Below are positions 23,719-35,164 of a stretch of DNA of 64,000 bases, in pieces. Position 1 is the first letter of the stretch. Each line of letters begins with the position of its first letter. The DNA is taken from the NCBI GenBank assembly GCA_028752905.1, contig JAQNBH010000015.1, forward strand, positions 11,107,622-11,171,621, in the 5' to 3' direction. A program made the translations under genes and the position numbers. The DNA is from Cladorhizidae sp. MBARI D1340-BT2 (lineage: Eukaryota; Porifera; Demospongiae; Poecilosclerida; Cladorhizidae). The notes under the pieces were generated by a model that saw only the letters and a program-made list of their open reading frames with translations, was not told the DNA's origin and did not search any database.

Positions 23719-26700
23719 ATGACTGTTGATGTCAAGGTAGTATTTTGGTGAGGACCTAAATACAGAAGCGTAGATAAATTTTAAGGAAACTCAGCCTATA
23801 CCTTCCCCTTTTTTAATTATTCACAGAGGCGTTGATTCTGGGCTAGAGGGTGAGCCCTTTACAGGTCACAGGAGTAAACTAGGGCACAGGAGTAAGCTAG
23901 ATAGATCGCTTGCTGCTTGGATGTAGATTCCTTGATGGTGTTGCCAGAATGTGTTAAATTTTTAATTTATTTATAGGTATGTCACCAAAAGTGGCCAGAA
24001 CCACTCTATAGCAAGTTGTGCCACAAAATTATCTTTATAAATTCGTATTTGTATTAGATGTTAATACAACCCATCAATCACCAGCTTATGGTCAGCCCTG
24101 CTAGTTAATTAATTTCAGTTTCAGCTAATGTTGCTTGAATGGCTAGTTGAGGTGCTCAATTATGGCCACTAAAAATTATCAGAGTGGGCTAATCAACCCT
24201 GCAATGGTATAGGTGGTATACAAGTGTTGAGGTGGTCAAGTAACTGTTTAAACCCAGCCTATAGTATCTGTACTGTAAGCAAAGAAAGGACTGACCACCA
24301 TTAATCAGACCTCTGTTTAAATCACTCCAGTTACATGTACACATGTAGTATTGATGTAGTATTGTATAAATTATTACAACTGCAGTACAGTTTGAGTAAA
24401 TTCACCAATCCAACACCCCAAGGTACAGTTTGCTCTGTAACACCTTTGCATACACATGTCCAGTTTACATGGACAAGATTCCACATTGGGATAAGCCCTT
24501 GGAATATTCCACCTTTGAAGTGTGTCTGACAGTACCACACTTCAGTATCTAGTTCCCTATTGGGTGTATGTTTATGTAATTGCCCACATACCACACATGT
24601 CTGGTGGAATTCCTGTCTTTTCCACTTGACATCTGAATATTAACTCGATTATGTCAGGATTTTATAATAATCTGGTCCCATATGAACTATAAAACGACAT
24701 ACTAATTCACAGAATCACTGAACTCCAAAGCAACTGTGTCCTATCACTATGTTCTTGGACTGGTTTAGACACTGGTATACTTTGGTTGTCATGGAAACTA
24801 CATTATAATAATATGGTTATGTAGCATGATAACTAGGATGTTGCACATTTTTCAACCTAGCTTCAGTTTGGAGGACCAAGTGGGAGTATGCCAGAGATTA
24901 CCACAGCGTACTTGACTCGGATAATCATACTTGCTTTACCAGCCAACCAAATGTATTTGTATATTACACAGCCCACCAACTACCTGGAAGAAATAGCTAA
25001 ACTGCTGGTGTACTTTGTAGTCTGCTAACATTTTTTTAAAGCTAGCTAAGACTACACTTGCCGCCAGAGCTTTCTTCCTCACTGGTATCCTCCTCACTGT
25101 TCATAAAATTGGAGAGAATGGCAATCTTTGCTTTTGCTAAAGGTGCCTAGGTCTGGCACTGCAACTCTGCCCATTGACAGGCTTGTGTTCGGGTTGACCC
25201 TGCTGTTCCCATGGATGAAGAGATGCCTTCTCCTTTCTCATTACCTGCTCCTCCCACAGACAGGACGAAGTCCAACACTCGCAAAATAACTTCATTCAAA
25301 GCAAACAGGCCATACTGAACCTCCTTAATTAAGAAAACTCAAGGAGCACTGTTGTGAATGCCACCACAGGTGGCCCAGGGTAACCACACCTTTATTATTG
25401 ACCATGTGGCTGTATTTTCATTGGTCGTCGACAATCTTGCACACAAAAATTCCCCCTTCAAAGGAGAATGTATTACTTATAAGGTTACTACATTTTGGAT
25501 ATATTCTGCATGTACACTGCACATGTAGACAGACTTGGTTATGAGAAACTTGTAGATGAATCATGGTTCCAAATTGTAAGGTTTGGCATAGGAACAAGTA
25601 CAAGTCTTGGGTTTCACATACCAGTGACTTGGGTGTGGATGACAATTGTGTACACATAGGCAGTGGGGTGCAAACACCGAATCTACACATAGGCAGTGGG
25701 GTGCAAACACCGAATCTCTGTGTTTAGTCATAATCATTGTCTCTTGTTCTATTCATGTTTAGTGGTGGATGAGGGTACCAAAGCCTAGTAAGTTCATAGC
25801 TATAGAGCTTGTTGGTCACTTGGAGATGAGCAATGCTATTTATATTTTTTCTAGTTTCAACGGCTGAAAAAGGAGTTGGACGACGAGTTTGGAGATCAAG
25901 TTAATGTGGTGAGGAGTTGTCCATCAAATGTTACAAAAATATATATACTCCCTCCAGACGGCAGCCTGAGTATGGGAGGATGTTTTGCTGGTTGGTAGCA
26001 TGTAGCTGTCGTAAGCACCTAGTTTTTATTAAGTGTTTATTTCTGCCGGTTCTACGCAAGTGCTAGTTATGTCTCCTCCTGCTTGAGAGTTGGTGTTTCT
26101 TCGGAGTAGACTAATTATAAATGTAACATCCACATATAAAGCTTCAACATGATGCTATGTGACCATTTGATTGCCTCTTGTCCTTCTCCAGCTAGACTGG
26201 TATATGTAGACTCATTGATCCATGCCTATAGGAAATTGGACGATGCCTACGATAAGCACCTGCTTGGTGTCTCATGCTGAATGATGCTATAAATGCCCTG
26301 CTTGGTAATTGTTTTGACAGTATTCTTGGTTTCTACTGCATGCAAAGAATTAGAGCTGTCCAAAATTGAGAACTTACTTGACAGTTCTCACCACTTGAAG
26401 TTCTCAATTTTGGACAGCTCTAATTCTTTGCATGCAGTAGAAACCAAGAACCTTTTTCTGGACCTTCCTTTCAAATACAGGGCATGGGGGGAATGCCCCC
26501 CCCCCCCCCCCACGTTGTGGCACCAGAGATTGAATGATAGTGCTACTGCAGTGATACACAAAGTGTTTGTTGTTGTGGGCTTTGGGTGGGTGGGGGCTGA
26601 TACCTACATAAACATACACTTCTGATGTCCTTCCCTATATTGCCACTTTTTAAGTGGCCATCTGCAACCAATCCCTCCAGCAACAACAACGAAAAAGGCC

Positions 26701-29700
26701 TCACATCTCTGCTAAAACACATCTCTGCTAAAACACATCTCTGCTAAAACACATCTCTGCTAAAACACATCTCTGCTAAAACATATCTGCTAAAACTGAC
26801 ATTAACAGCTTCTTGGCAGCCTAAACAGTGGTGGCTATGGCCACTGCTAGCTCCGAAAAATAAACAAAACTTCGAATATGCCTTAGATCCTTCTAAGATA
26901 GTAAACTGGCAACCCCTGAAAACTGTAAACCCCTTGAAAAGTTGAAATTCATCTTCATAGATCTATCTAATGTTCCATAATAATTATAGTCATTTCTGGA
27001 TGTGTAAAAATGGACTCGGCAAGGATCATCAGGCAGGTACAAGCAAGCTAGCTTACATGCTGTATTATAAGCTGAAGTTTGGTTTGTGTTTACTCCAAAC
27101 GTAGCTGATGCTCTACCAAAATATCTGCAGTTTGGTTGGTGGAGTTCTCCTGTGCAACTGTTACCAAGTCTTTGAAGGAGGCTGTAGCTGACCCTACATG
27201 GGTAGTCAACAATAGCAACAAGACATGGCATGTGCTGATATGTATAGTGGACAACAAGAAGAAACAAAATGTTGGAGCCTGTTCCAGAAGTTCCAGACTT
27301 AGACAGTGGGCTGCCTCTCAACTCTCACTTAGCATATATAGAAACAACAACAAATATAACAACAAAAGACAGCCTGCCAGTTTACTACCAGTGAAGGATC
27401 CAAGGCACACTGGGATTCGTTTTGGAGTTAGTAACAGCCGAGAGCACCACTTAGGCAGTTAAATAGCTACCAATGTGAGTTCTGAGTTGGTCAGACCAAT
27501 ACAGGGAGTGCTAGTACACTCCCTGGTGCCACTTGTATAATGATTGGTGTACATGTAAAGGGGCGTGCTTACTGCGTAGTGCATAATGAAGTATGCCACT
27601 GTGTGTTTACCCTCACTTATCCTTGGACTGATTGATGGTTAGTACAAATTAGTACCCAGTGCCAAGCAGGGTGAAGCAATTGAGGCTGCCCGTATAGTAG
27701 GTCTGTTTGTGCAGGACACCAGATATTGAAATATCTACTTAATGCTGTCTTATGGGCGGATCTCAATGTTAAAACAAATCGAATTTGTCTTCGCGGCCTA
27801 AAACTTATTCCCCATACAAATAGTGCCCATACGGATGGTGCCCATACAGATGGTACCTATACGGATGGTGCCCACACGGATGGTACCCACACAGATGGTG
27901 CCCACACGGATGGTGCCCACACAGATGGTGCCCACACGGATGGTACCTATACGGATGGTGCCCACACGGATGGTGCCCACACAGATGGCGCCACACAGAT
28001 GGTGCCTACACAGATGGTGCCCACACAGATGGTGCCCACACAGATGGTGCCCACACAGATGGTGCCCACACGGATGGTACCTATACGGATGGTGCCCACA
28101 CGGACGGATGGTGCCCACACGGATGGTGCCACACAGATGGTGCCCACACGGATGGTGCCCACACGGATGGTGCCCACACGGATGGTGCCCACACGGATGG
28201 TGCCCACACGGATGGTGCCCACACGGATGGTGCCCACACGGATGGTGCCCACACGGATGGTGCCCACACGGATGGTGCCCACACGGATGGTGCCCACACG
28301 GATGGTGCCCACATGGATGGTGCCCACATGCAGTGAATGCTGTCATCATGTGACCCATGTGTCCCGACTAAAATGTCGCAACTTTTGAAGGATTTATCAG
28401 GTGTGACAGGTGGCCAAACTTTCTTCACCCACTCCAGACAGTATTTTCTCTGGAGCTTTCACACTTCGGTCTAATTGGGGGTGCATTCTATTTCTTTCAA
28501 GTAAATAGTGTGCGTTGTATTCGAAGGTGCATTATAATCTAGGAAATCGGTAACCGTTGATTTGATCATGAGGTTAGAACAGAAATGTTCAACAGACAAA
28601 AGAAAATTCAAAAATGGAAATTATCGACGTCGTCCAAGATGCATCATTAAAAATTGAGAAATAGATTTTGACACATAATTTTTTTGTTGATTAGAACGAA
28701 GCATATTTGGAGTAGATATATCCTGTGGTCCTACCCTCTGCATTGTAAAGTCATATCTGGTTACTACGGGACTATGCATGTGCGAGTCGTCTGGTTGTCA
28801 TGTAAACATTAGGTGTCACTTTGTCGGCCCACTTTGCCACAGCCTGGCATGTATTTTATATTTTACTTGGGTGTGATTAGATTCATTAGTAGGCTCGGTT
28901 GAGGGTGAGACATGTATCTCGAGTCAAGGAGCTTATACGTGTGAGACATTTGCACGCCTTGCTGAGGTATGGTCTTTGAGACTAGAGAGAATCTGTATCC
29001 TACCCAAAATCTCCTAATAACTAATCCACGTTCTCGTAAAAATGATAAAAATATTCTGTGTTGGGTAAGGGATCTCCTTTGGTAGTTGAGACTCTTCTAA
29101 ATATTCTATAGCAGGACCAACCCAACTGGTGGTAACTTACACCTGTGGTTTTGTGATCACTATGACGCTGATCTAAAGACATTGGGTCAAGTTGGGAGCA
29201 GTCATTTTACACTGCCATGGTCAATATTGATTATGGGCTGTCCCTGGATATACTGCTGGATAATAATACCTCCATGTTTGCATGTCTCTGACCCGGCATA
29301 TTATGGGCAGGGTCACTCAATGCACTGCAATTGGCATTATAATTTCTATTGTTGTTTTATTTCAGGTTGGTGAGAAGACTCCAGGAGTAACTGGGCATTT
29401 TGAGGTGACTGTGGCAGGGAGTCTTGTCCATTCTAAGAAGGTTAGTGTGATAGTTAAGGCTAGTCTTATCAGGGTTTCAATATTTGAGGGGTGGGGTCAT
29501 CCTGGGACAAGGCTGAAGGTGCTGCAACGACATGAACAGCTTTGGCCCCTTTTAGCAGTGGATGGGGTTTAATGATAAAGGGTGTGGTCAAATATTATGC
29601 ATGTGCATGCATGTGCATAAGGTGTAGTGCCAAATCCCATGTGGATCAGGTCAAAGGTCAATTATACCTATTGGTCATGGCTAGAAGTTCAGGCAGATGA

Positions 29701-30319
29701 TGTTCTTTAGTTGATCTGCCCAAGATTTCTGAACATCTCTCCCAACCTGCGGATATTGTAAGAGGCCTTTTGGAAAGACAAAGATTGTCCACTGCTCTTT
29801 TCAGAACATGTGGTACAAGTGGTGGGGGTGGTTCATATAATTATATACAATGCTGCAGCAACTAAGCTTGTCGCTGTATGTGTGGGCTATGCCTGGGTTC
29901 ATCCACCCTACAAGATGTCAGTCATTGTAGCAATTGTGGCTGATGCCATTGAAGTGGACATGAATTAAAGAACATTAGGTAGGAGTGTGGATAGTGTGAT
30001 GGACATGGTTTTGTTGGTCATTCAGGTTCCCTGCAAGCCTAAGTTGTAGTCCCACTCCTCTCGGATAAATTCTAGCCATGTAACATGCATAGCCATGTAA
30101 CATGCATAGCAAGGCGTGAATATGATAAAGGACAAACAATTGGGGAGGGGGACATGCATGTATTATAACCCTCACACCACAACCCTTGAGCGACTGTCCC
30201 ATATGCATCCTTGTTGTGACTTCTTTATGCATCTTTTCCCATAGGATGGTGATGGGTATGTTGACAGCAAAGCTAAGACGGACAAAATCATTGACGCTGT
30301 CCGTGCGGCTTGTAAATAA
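23719..30319 (+). CDS. SELENOW: Selenoprotein W, copy A (5 exons, 85 residues)
   Basis: Exons 23,719-23,747, 25,763-25,787, 25,855-25,908, 29,366-29,440 and 30,245-30,319 join in frame with GT-AG introns; the first intron splits the codon for Cys10. Exon 1 reads MTVDVKVVF; the 25-nt exon 2 gives GG-U-GYQSL, with Sec13 encoded by TGA at 25,770-25,772; exon 3 gives FQRLKKELDDEFGDQVNV; exon 4 has TPGVTGHFEV and LVHSKK; exon 5 DGDGYVDSKAK and TAA. Cys10-x-x-Sec13, the lengths and the HSKK-x-GDGYVD block match vertebrate SelW (87 aa in human), a small thioredoxin-fold cytosolic redox protein of the Rdx family. A SECIS lies 146 nt past the stop. The family call is very secure. Exon joins are my reading of splice sites and homology, not of transcripts. 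The in-frame TGA at 23,749, just past exon 1, is intronic and is not the Sec codon. Confidence 0.95.
25763..25787 (+). other. SELENOW: SelW-A microexon 2 carrying the Sec UGA
   Basis: Preceded by ATTCATGTTTAG and followed by GTAAGT. It is 25 nt with one base completing Cys10. The TGA is at 25,770-25,772. The equivalent exon in copy B (52,951-52,975) is also 25 nt with the TGA in the same place. Confidence 0.92.
26323..26450. ncRNA. Perfect 53-bp hairpin in SelW-A intron 3 (possible small-RNA precursor)
   Basis: Arms 26,323-26,375 and 26,398-26,450 are exact reverse complements (53/53), separated by a 22-nt loop. The arm begins TTCTTGGTTTCTACTGCATG. Transcribed from either strand, it would fold into an extended double-stranded hairpin, like a hairpin RNA or long pre-miRNA. 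A young fold-back element is an equal alternative. The corresponding intron of copy B lacks the perfect hairpin. Confidence 0.5.
26460..26690. other. Intronic sequence with C-homopolymer
   Basis: Diverged inverted homology to about 52,240-52,300. It contains a C run near 26,496-26,511. No coding feature. Confidence 0.5.
26694..26800. repeat. 16-bp tandem repeat in SelW-A intron 3
   Basis: About six units of CATCTCTGCTAAAACA. Non-coding. Confidence 0.9.
26801..27816. other. SelW-A intron 3, middle part
   Basis: Intronic sequence. The part at about 27,000-27,370 is the diverged inverted counterpart of 51,190-51,760 (shared GACATGGCATGTGCTGATATG). Homology to the right arm stops near 27,370; from there to about 29,650 there is no right-arm counterpart. 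No gene of its own was seen. Confidence 0.6.
27817..28330. repeat. 15-bp minisatellite in SelW-A intron 3
   Basis: About 34 units of CCCACACGGATGGTG with variants CCTATACGGATGGTA and CCCACACAGATGGTG. The unit is a multiple of 3 with few stops, so several frames on both strands stay open and give false proteins such as AHTDG or MVPTR repeats. Confidence 0.95.
28331..29365. other. SelW-A intron 3, distal part
   Basis: No recognised element. It ends with a good polypyrimidine tract and ATTTCAG before exon 4. Confidence 0.5.
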
Positions 30320-30338
30320 ACAGAACATGCAGAACAAG

Positions 30339-30430
30339 GTGTGTGATGATAGGCTCAAGTAGCAGCTTTAATATCTCTGTCTCCCACTTAATCACTGCCC
30401 CACCCCTTTCTGTTATTTTTCTCTCCACAG
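30339..30430 (+). other. Possible 3'-UTR intron of SelW-A
   Basis: The donor AACAAG/GTGTGT at 30,339 and the acceptor CTCTCCACAG at 30,430 would remove 92 nt between stop codon and SECIS. The same sites are kept in copy B. The intron is short but plausible; without transcripts it is only a candidate. Confidence 0.4.
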
Positions 30431-30465
30431 TGTCTTGAGGTTCTCAAGTTCAAGGTGTAACTTTC

Positions 30466-30510
30466 ATGATGAGATTTGCTTAAAGGCTTTTGCCTGGCAT
30501 TTCTTTGATG
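30466..30510 (+). promoter_or_regulatory. SECIS element of SelW-A
   Basis: The segment reads ATGATGAGATTTGCTT, AAA, GGCTTTTGCC, then TGGCATTTCTTTGATG. The non-Watson-Crick core pairs U-G-A (30,467-30,469) with U-G-A-U of the 3' strand (30,506-30,509), giving U.U, G.A and A.G pairs. A helix of about 10 bp with a UU/UU internal mismatch leads to the unpaired AAA (30,482-30,484) and a small apical GGC/GCC stem, as in form 2 SECIS elements. This recruits SBP2 so that the UGA is read as selenocysteine. It is identical in copy B. Confidence 0.9.
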
Positions 30511-30519
30511 TAATATTGA

Positions 30520-31589
30520 GTTATTTCCTGTTTTTGTCTCCTCAACTCCAGTTCTGTGTATTAAGATGTAGAAATAGACTGTGTATATAGTTACAGTATA
30601 GTTTTGTATGTGGGCAACATAAACCAAGTGTATTGATAGTCCAAGAATATACTCTTTTTGTTGAATCTTTGAAATAACTTCCACAGGTGTGAAGGGTACA
30701 GTAAATCATAAGCTCTGCGTCATGGATTTTGAATTCCAGTGCATGAAGCATTCACTTATGGAGGGAAACATGCTGAATAGGTAGAGGTTTAAAGTCCCCT
30801 TCCACTCCTGTAGAAGTGTACCCCTGTTTCAGCCTCATCTTGCATCATGCTCATCTTGCATCATGGCAGTGTTTCACTTCCATATACAATACCACCTCCT
30901 CGAGGGAGGGGGGGAGGGGGATCATAGCATCATTCTATCTGGACAAGACATGCTTTGCCTATGCCATGCTTGTGCTTTTGTCATGTGACTTGATGACATC
31001 CTTTAGTGGTGGAGTGTTGCAGGTCAGGACTCGAGGTGGAGATGGTGCACAAGTGTGTGATACCTTGAAGCGTAATGAAAAGAAGAATAAGGTACAGGTC
31101 CTGAGTTGGGTGGCTGATCAGCTGCTAAGACAACTGCTCTAAGATGTGTTTGTTTTCACCCACTTGCTGATCTCTCTCCATCCGTTTTGCATCTACCTTC
31201 TTATTGAGATTTCTTAGAAAAAGGTCTGCTCTCTCAGCTGCATGAAATGCATCAAAGTTTTCTCATGGCCCACATCCTTGCCAAGTGCTTTGGAGTATGG
31301 CTTCTGGTAGGGATAATACCTCATCTATTACAATTCCAAAACACTACCTTTGACTAATGCCTACCAATCTCTCCTTAAGAGACACATGGAAATTGTTCTA
31401 GCCATCTAAGTTGGAATGAAACATTCCAGGTTTTGCCTAGCTTTGTGACTTGATCAGAGTGAAGATTTTTAGAAGAAGCCGGTTTGAAAGTGTAAGATGT
31501 TGCTTTTTCCGATCATTGGTGACTTCAATTACCAATGCCCTCAACCTGTCCCAGGACACATGCAGCCTAGTACATGTATAGTAGAGTTC
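30520..31589. repeat. Inner palindrome arm, left (unique-looking sequence)
   Basis: Nearly identical inverted copy at about 47,680-48,700. A G-rich run near 30,905-30,920. The frame with VRTRGGDGAQVCDTLKRNEK at 31,020-31,090 is flanked by possible AG and GT sites, but nothing else supports an exon. Alternatively it holds the SelW 3' UTR end and intergenic DNA. Confidence 0.6.
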
Positions 31590-31990
31590 CTAGGTCAATC
31601 TGTCCATGTGGGGGGGTGGTGAATCAGCATTGATTACCATTTCGGCATTTGGTGACGTAGAAGGAGCAGTCGAAGCAGTCACTGCCATTGATGAGGAAGG
31701 GGTTGGTGATGTCGATAATGTAGCATTAACAATTGCAGTGGCAGTTATCAAGTGAATTGGCTGCTGCTGATATACTCGGAAAATCAGCAAGTAGCTTATG
31801 CTAAACCAAGACCCGACTATTTTTGTTTGACATTAGTACTATGATGAACCTCCTCCGCCCCCCCTAGATCCGCCCATGAGAAGACGGGTAGCTATACCAT
31901 GAGTTGCTTTTATGATATAGCCAGGGCAGTAGTAACAGAGGAAAGAAGAAGCTCGTATGAAGAAGTTTTTTTTGACGATGGTTTCATCAA
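31590..31990. repeat. Inner palindrome arm, left, with Ser/Thr-rich frame
   Basis: A minus-strand frame (31,790-31,590) encodes TASTAPSTSPNAE-like Ser/Thr-rich sequence; the same frame is open in the inverted copy (47,454-47,639). Unrecognised and possibly chance. The right arm has about 390 bp of extra sequence at the point equivalent to about 31,845. Confidence 0.35.
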
Positions 31991-32079
31991 AGGTAGCTGC
32001 ATCTAAATGCAGGAAGGAAGATAAGGACACCGATACCGACTATCACAATCAGGAGTCTGAGAAAGATCCTATGCCATTA

Positions 32080-32491
32080 ATTCCTTATGTAGCAGGAATG
32101 AGTGGGAGGGTCTGCAGCCAGTATATAATTCCTTATGTATGTAGCAGGAATGAGTGAAGACATCAGGAGGGTCTGCAGCCAGTAATTCCTTATGTAGCAG
32201 GAATGAGTGAAGACATCAGGAGGGTCTGCAGCCAGTAATTCCTTATGTATGTAGCAGGAATGAGTGACGACATCAGGAGGGTCTGCAGCAAGTAATTCCT
32301 TATGTAGCAGGAATGAGAAGACATCAGGAGGGTCTGCAGCCAGTAATTCCTTATGTAGCAGGAATGAGTGAAGACATCTGGAGGGTCTGCAGCAAGTCAT
32401 TCCTTATGTATGTAGCAAGAATGAGTGAAGATATCAGGAGGGTCTACAGCCAGTAATTCCTTGTGTAGCAGGAATGAATCGGGAGGGTCTG
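32080..32491. repeat. 50-60-bp minisatellite, left arm
   Basis: About eight units of AATTCCTTATGTAGCAGGAA / TGAGTGAAGACATCAGGAGG / GTCTGCAGCCAGT. The inverted counterpart at 46,245-46,775 has about ten units and different unit variants, so the two arrays changed length independently. Confidence 0.9.
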
Positions 32492-33921
32492 CAGGAAGTA
32501 CAACATCTGAATAGCTTTCAGATCAGTAAAGACTCTAAGGGCACAATTTAATAGAGTGAAGGAAACTATTAACTATTATGCACTTATGTGATAAGGGAGA
32601 TCAGCAGACAACTGGAGACCATAATGAAAGAACACTAAAATGTCTGGAAAAGTGTTGCTAAAGAAAAATCTGAACATCTTGTGTGAGGAAGGTACCATCT
32701 TAGATCTTAGACCAGGCCAGGAAGTAGAAGGAGCTGAACATTACCCTAGCACTGGAGTGTGAGCAGTTCAATAGACATTGTGGAATGAACTTACCTGGCT
32801 GAACTTACCTGGCTGTTGGGTGGCCACTCTCAAGAACCTAATTGATGCCACTACTACCATAATTATTTTTTTAATTGCTTATTTATTTTTGTTCAGTTAT
32901 TACTATATAATTATGTTGTTGTTGTTATTATTACAATTGTTGTTATTTGACTGTGACTGGTTTTACGACGATAATTATTGTTATTATTATTTTATATATA
33001 ATTTTTTTAAGCTTATACTTATATCTATATTTATACTACATTACGTCATCTGTGGCTAATCTGATTGGTTAATAACTGTAGGTTCATAGATACACTTTTA
33101 ACCGGATGTAGTTTAGCGCGTGCGCAATGTAGTATAAGCCTACGCGCCAGTGTAACCTACTCGTTTGCGCTATTAATGTTCACTGTTCATGACGCTTTAA
33201 TGTCATGATAATATTCACTTGTTACAATTTATATAGATGTTCTGTGCTGCAGTGTAACCTACTCGTTTGCGCGTAACACTGCAAAATATCTGGGCTCATA
33301 AATCCCTGAAGTTGAAGGAGTTTTTGATTATCAGTTGAAGGAAGTTGTTTCAACTCAGCTGCGTATTTATCTAGCAGTACTTTGTCAATAGCTGGGGCGC
33401 CTTGGCCAATAGTAAAAAATTCTTCCATTTCTGTAGTTTAGCGCATGCGCAATAGTAAGATAGCCTACAGTTATGCGCCAGTATAACCTACTCGTTTGCT
33501 GTTACATTCCTCGGCTTCGCCTCGGGGTAACCGCAAACTCGGAGGCGCATAACCGACTCTTTTGACTTGTATAGGCTATCCTATACGTATTTAGCTCAGA
33601 GAGCCCAGCACTGAAGCAGAATTGCCATGTTTGCACAGTGACCGAAAGGTACTGGTAAGCTCACGTATAGAAGAAGCCTTGCGTTTTTGGCCCGAAGTCG
33701 CACATGTCTCTACCACCACTGGAGTATGTAAAAATTCATTATATTTCCTTCTTAGTTTGTCTGTGGCACTACAGAGGGGATATGCGGCATTGGGGAGCCT
33801 GGATCCATCTCCACCTCCATGAATCCAGTTATATAGAGCGACTATAGTAGCATTATTTTTCCACTGCTGCCACATCCTGCAGCTAACTATAATATATATT
33901 AACCTCACTTGAGTCTTAGCA
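32492..33921 (-). other. 1.43-kb segment present only in the left arm, with unrecognised ORFs
   Basis: In the right arm the flanks (GGTCTGCAG and CCAGATGAAGG) are directly joined near 46,240, so this is a left-arm insertion or a right-arm deletion. The minus strand has two coding-like frames. One, 33,908-33,591, includes MWQQWKNNATIVALYNWIHG and DKLRRKYNEFLHTP, with an AG acceptor (GTTAGCTGCAG) just upstream of MWQQ. The other, 33,428-33,222, reads MEEFFTIGQGAPAIDKVLLD and YAAELKQLPSTDNQKLLQLQ. I recognise neither family. A 65-bp direct repeat (TAGTTTAGCGCRTGCGCAAT...) at 33,108-33,172 and 33,433-33,500 flanks the second frame. No terminal inverted repeat was found. Confidence 0.5.
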
Positions 33922-34040
33922 TCCAGATGAAGGCTACAGCATCTAAATAGCCAAAATGTTGAGGAAAAGTTTGATATTGAGTCATTATATGTGTCCTAAT
34001 TGCAGATCCTTGAAGATGAATTTCGAGATTATGATTATAT
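33922..34040. repeat. Palindrome arm with degenerate hammerhead-like motif
   Basis: Inverted counterpart at about 46,130-46,240. It contains CAGATGAAGGCTA...TAGCCAAAATG, a Penelope-terminus-like motif with a mutated core. Confidence 0.5.
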
Positions 34041-35094
34041 GATTTAATGTTGCTATTGCTGAGCCTGTTAAGGCCATCACATATATAATACAGCACAGTG
34101 TGAAACTATTTAGTAACTAACCTAATAACAATCTATATTTTAAAAAGAAGTCAACAGTACTTAATTAATACAATTATCCACAATATTAAGTTACGAGTGT
34201 CCCGCTGCTCAGGAAGGGGGGGACAGGAGTGGACCAAAGATCATTCCTCAGCTGACCATACAACAATTCCTTTCTCCTCTGCCACCACTTCCCTACCCAA
34301 AACATAACACACTCGCCCACCTCCTCCATCACTGCATCACTTACTCCCTCCACATCTTTCCCCAAAAGCAATGCCACCTTTCCATCCTTACTCACTCTTC
34401 TTAATTCATCCAGCCACTGTCTTGCCCCTGCAATTCTGCGTACCTCATCTATCAGAACCAGCCGATCCCTCTCAAATTCCCCGCATGTCACCAAGAAATG
34501 TTCCACATCCTCCCCTGCTCCACTATCACACATTATACACCTCTCATCCCTAACTATCCCACATCTCTTCTTATCCTCTAACAACCCAGCTGATGCAGTC
34601 CTCAGTCGAAATTGCAGCCGCACACCTTACTGACCATGCATGGCCCTCACATACCTCTCCACCCCTGCACCATTCTTTGCCAATTTATAATAATTCAGCG
34701 TACTTTTCCCGTCTACTTCCTCCTCCCAGTCCTTCTCATTTCTCACCTTCACTTTCCCCTTCCACTTGCGCACTGACCCAGCCTCGTTGTTTATCTTGTA
34801 CTTTCTCCTCAAGATATCATATTCTTCCCACCATCCAATTCCTCCATCCTCTCGTAGTTTATTTACAACAACTTTAACCAATCTGCTCTGTTCCAACACC
34901 TCTAATCTCTTGCCAAACAAAACCTTCATCTCTTCCCTCCTCTCCTCTAGCTTCCTCCACCCCATATCTCCCCGTATTGCCACTCCTGCTACTGTATCAC
35001 TTGCCCCCAACAGTCTCCTACCCACTCTCATCTGTGCTGACTCCAACTTCTTGCGAGCATTCCGTCCTCCTGTCCACCACACTTCGGCTGCATG
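34041..35094 (-). mobile_element. LINE-B copy a (5'-truncated)
   Basis: The minus strand encodes the C-terminal half of a non-LTR retrotransposon protein: RVGRRLLGASDTVAGVAIRG, then a zinc-finger-like CIMCDSGAGEDVEHFLVTC, ending with WQRRKELLYGQLRNDLWS near 34,230. The right arm has the empty site near 46,130 (CGAGATTATATGATGGCTTTC), and TATGAT flanks the insert on both sides as a likely target duplication. The long open frame suggests fairly recent insertion, but the RT core is missing. Confidence 0.88.
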
Positions 35095-35164
35095 TATGAT
35101 GGCTTTCAAATGACTTTATAAAAATAATAATAATAATAAGTGGATTTTTTTTAAATGATTGAAA
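35095..35164. repeat. Short arm remnant between two opposed LINE-B copies
   Basis: About 70 bp with an (AAT)n run, matching 46,075-46,135 inverted. It separates LINE-B copy a (-) from copy b (+). Confidence 0.75.

Noticed and set aside
23566..23751. A single-exon ORF ending in ...VKVVFW, with the TGA at 23,749 as the Sec codon
   Set aside because: The TGA falls 2 nt into the intron donor (TTTTG/GTGAGG). The true Sec codon is in the microexon at 25,770-25,772, which restores C-G-G-U and matches copy B.
27726..28428. Long overlapping ORFs on both strands over 27.7-28.4 kb
   Set aside because: They are translations of a 15-bp tandem repeat and have no domain content.
31022..31090. Exon encoding VRTRGGDGAQVCDTLKRNEKKNK, flanked by AG and GT
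   Set aside because: Only the dinucleotides support it. No neighbouring exons or recognised homology were found, and its conservation in the other arm follows from the near-identity of the arms.
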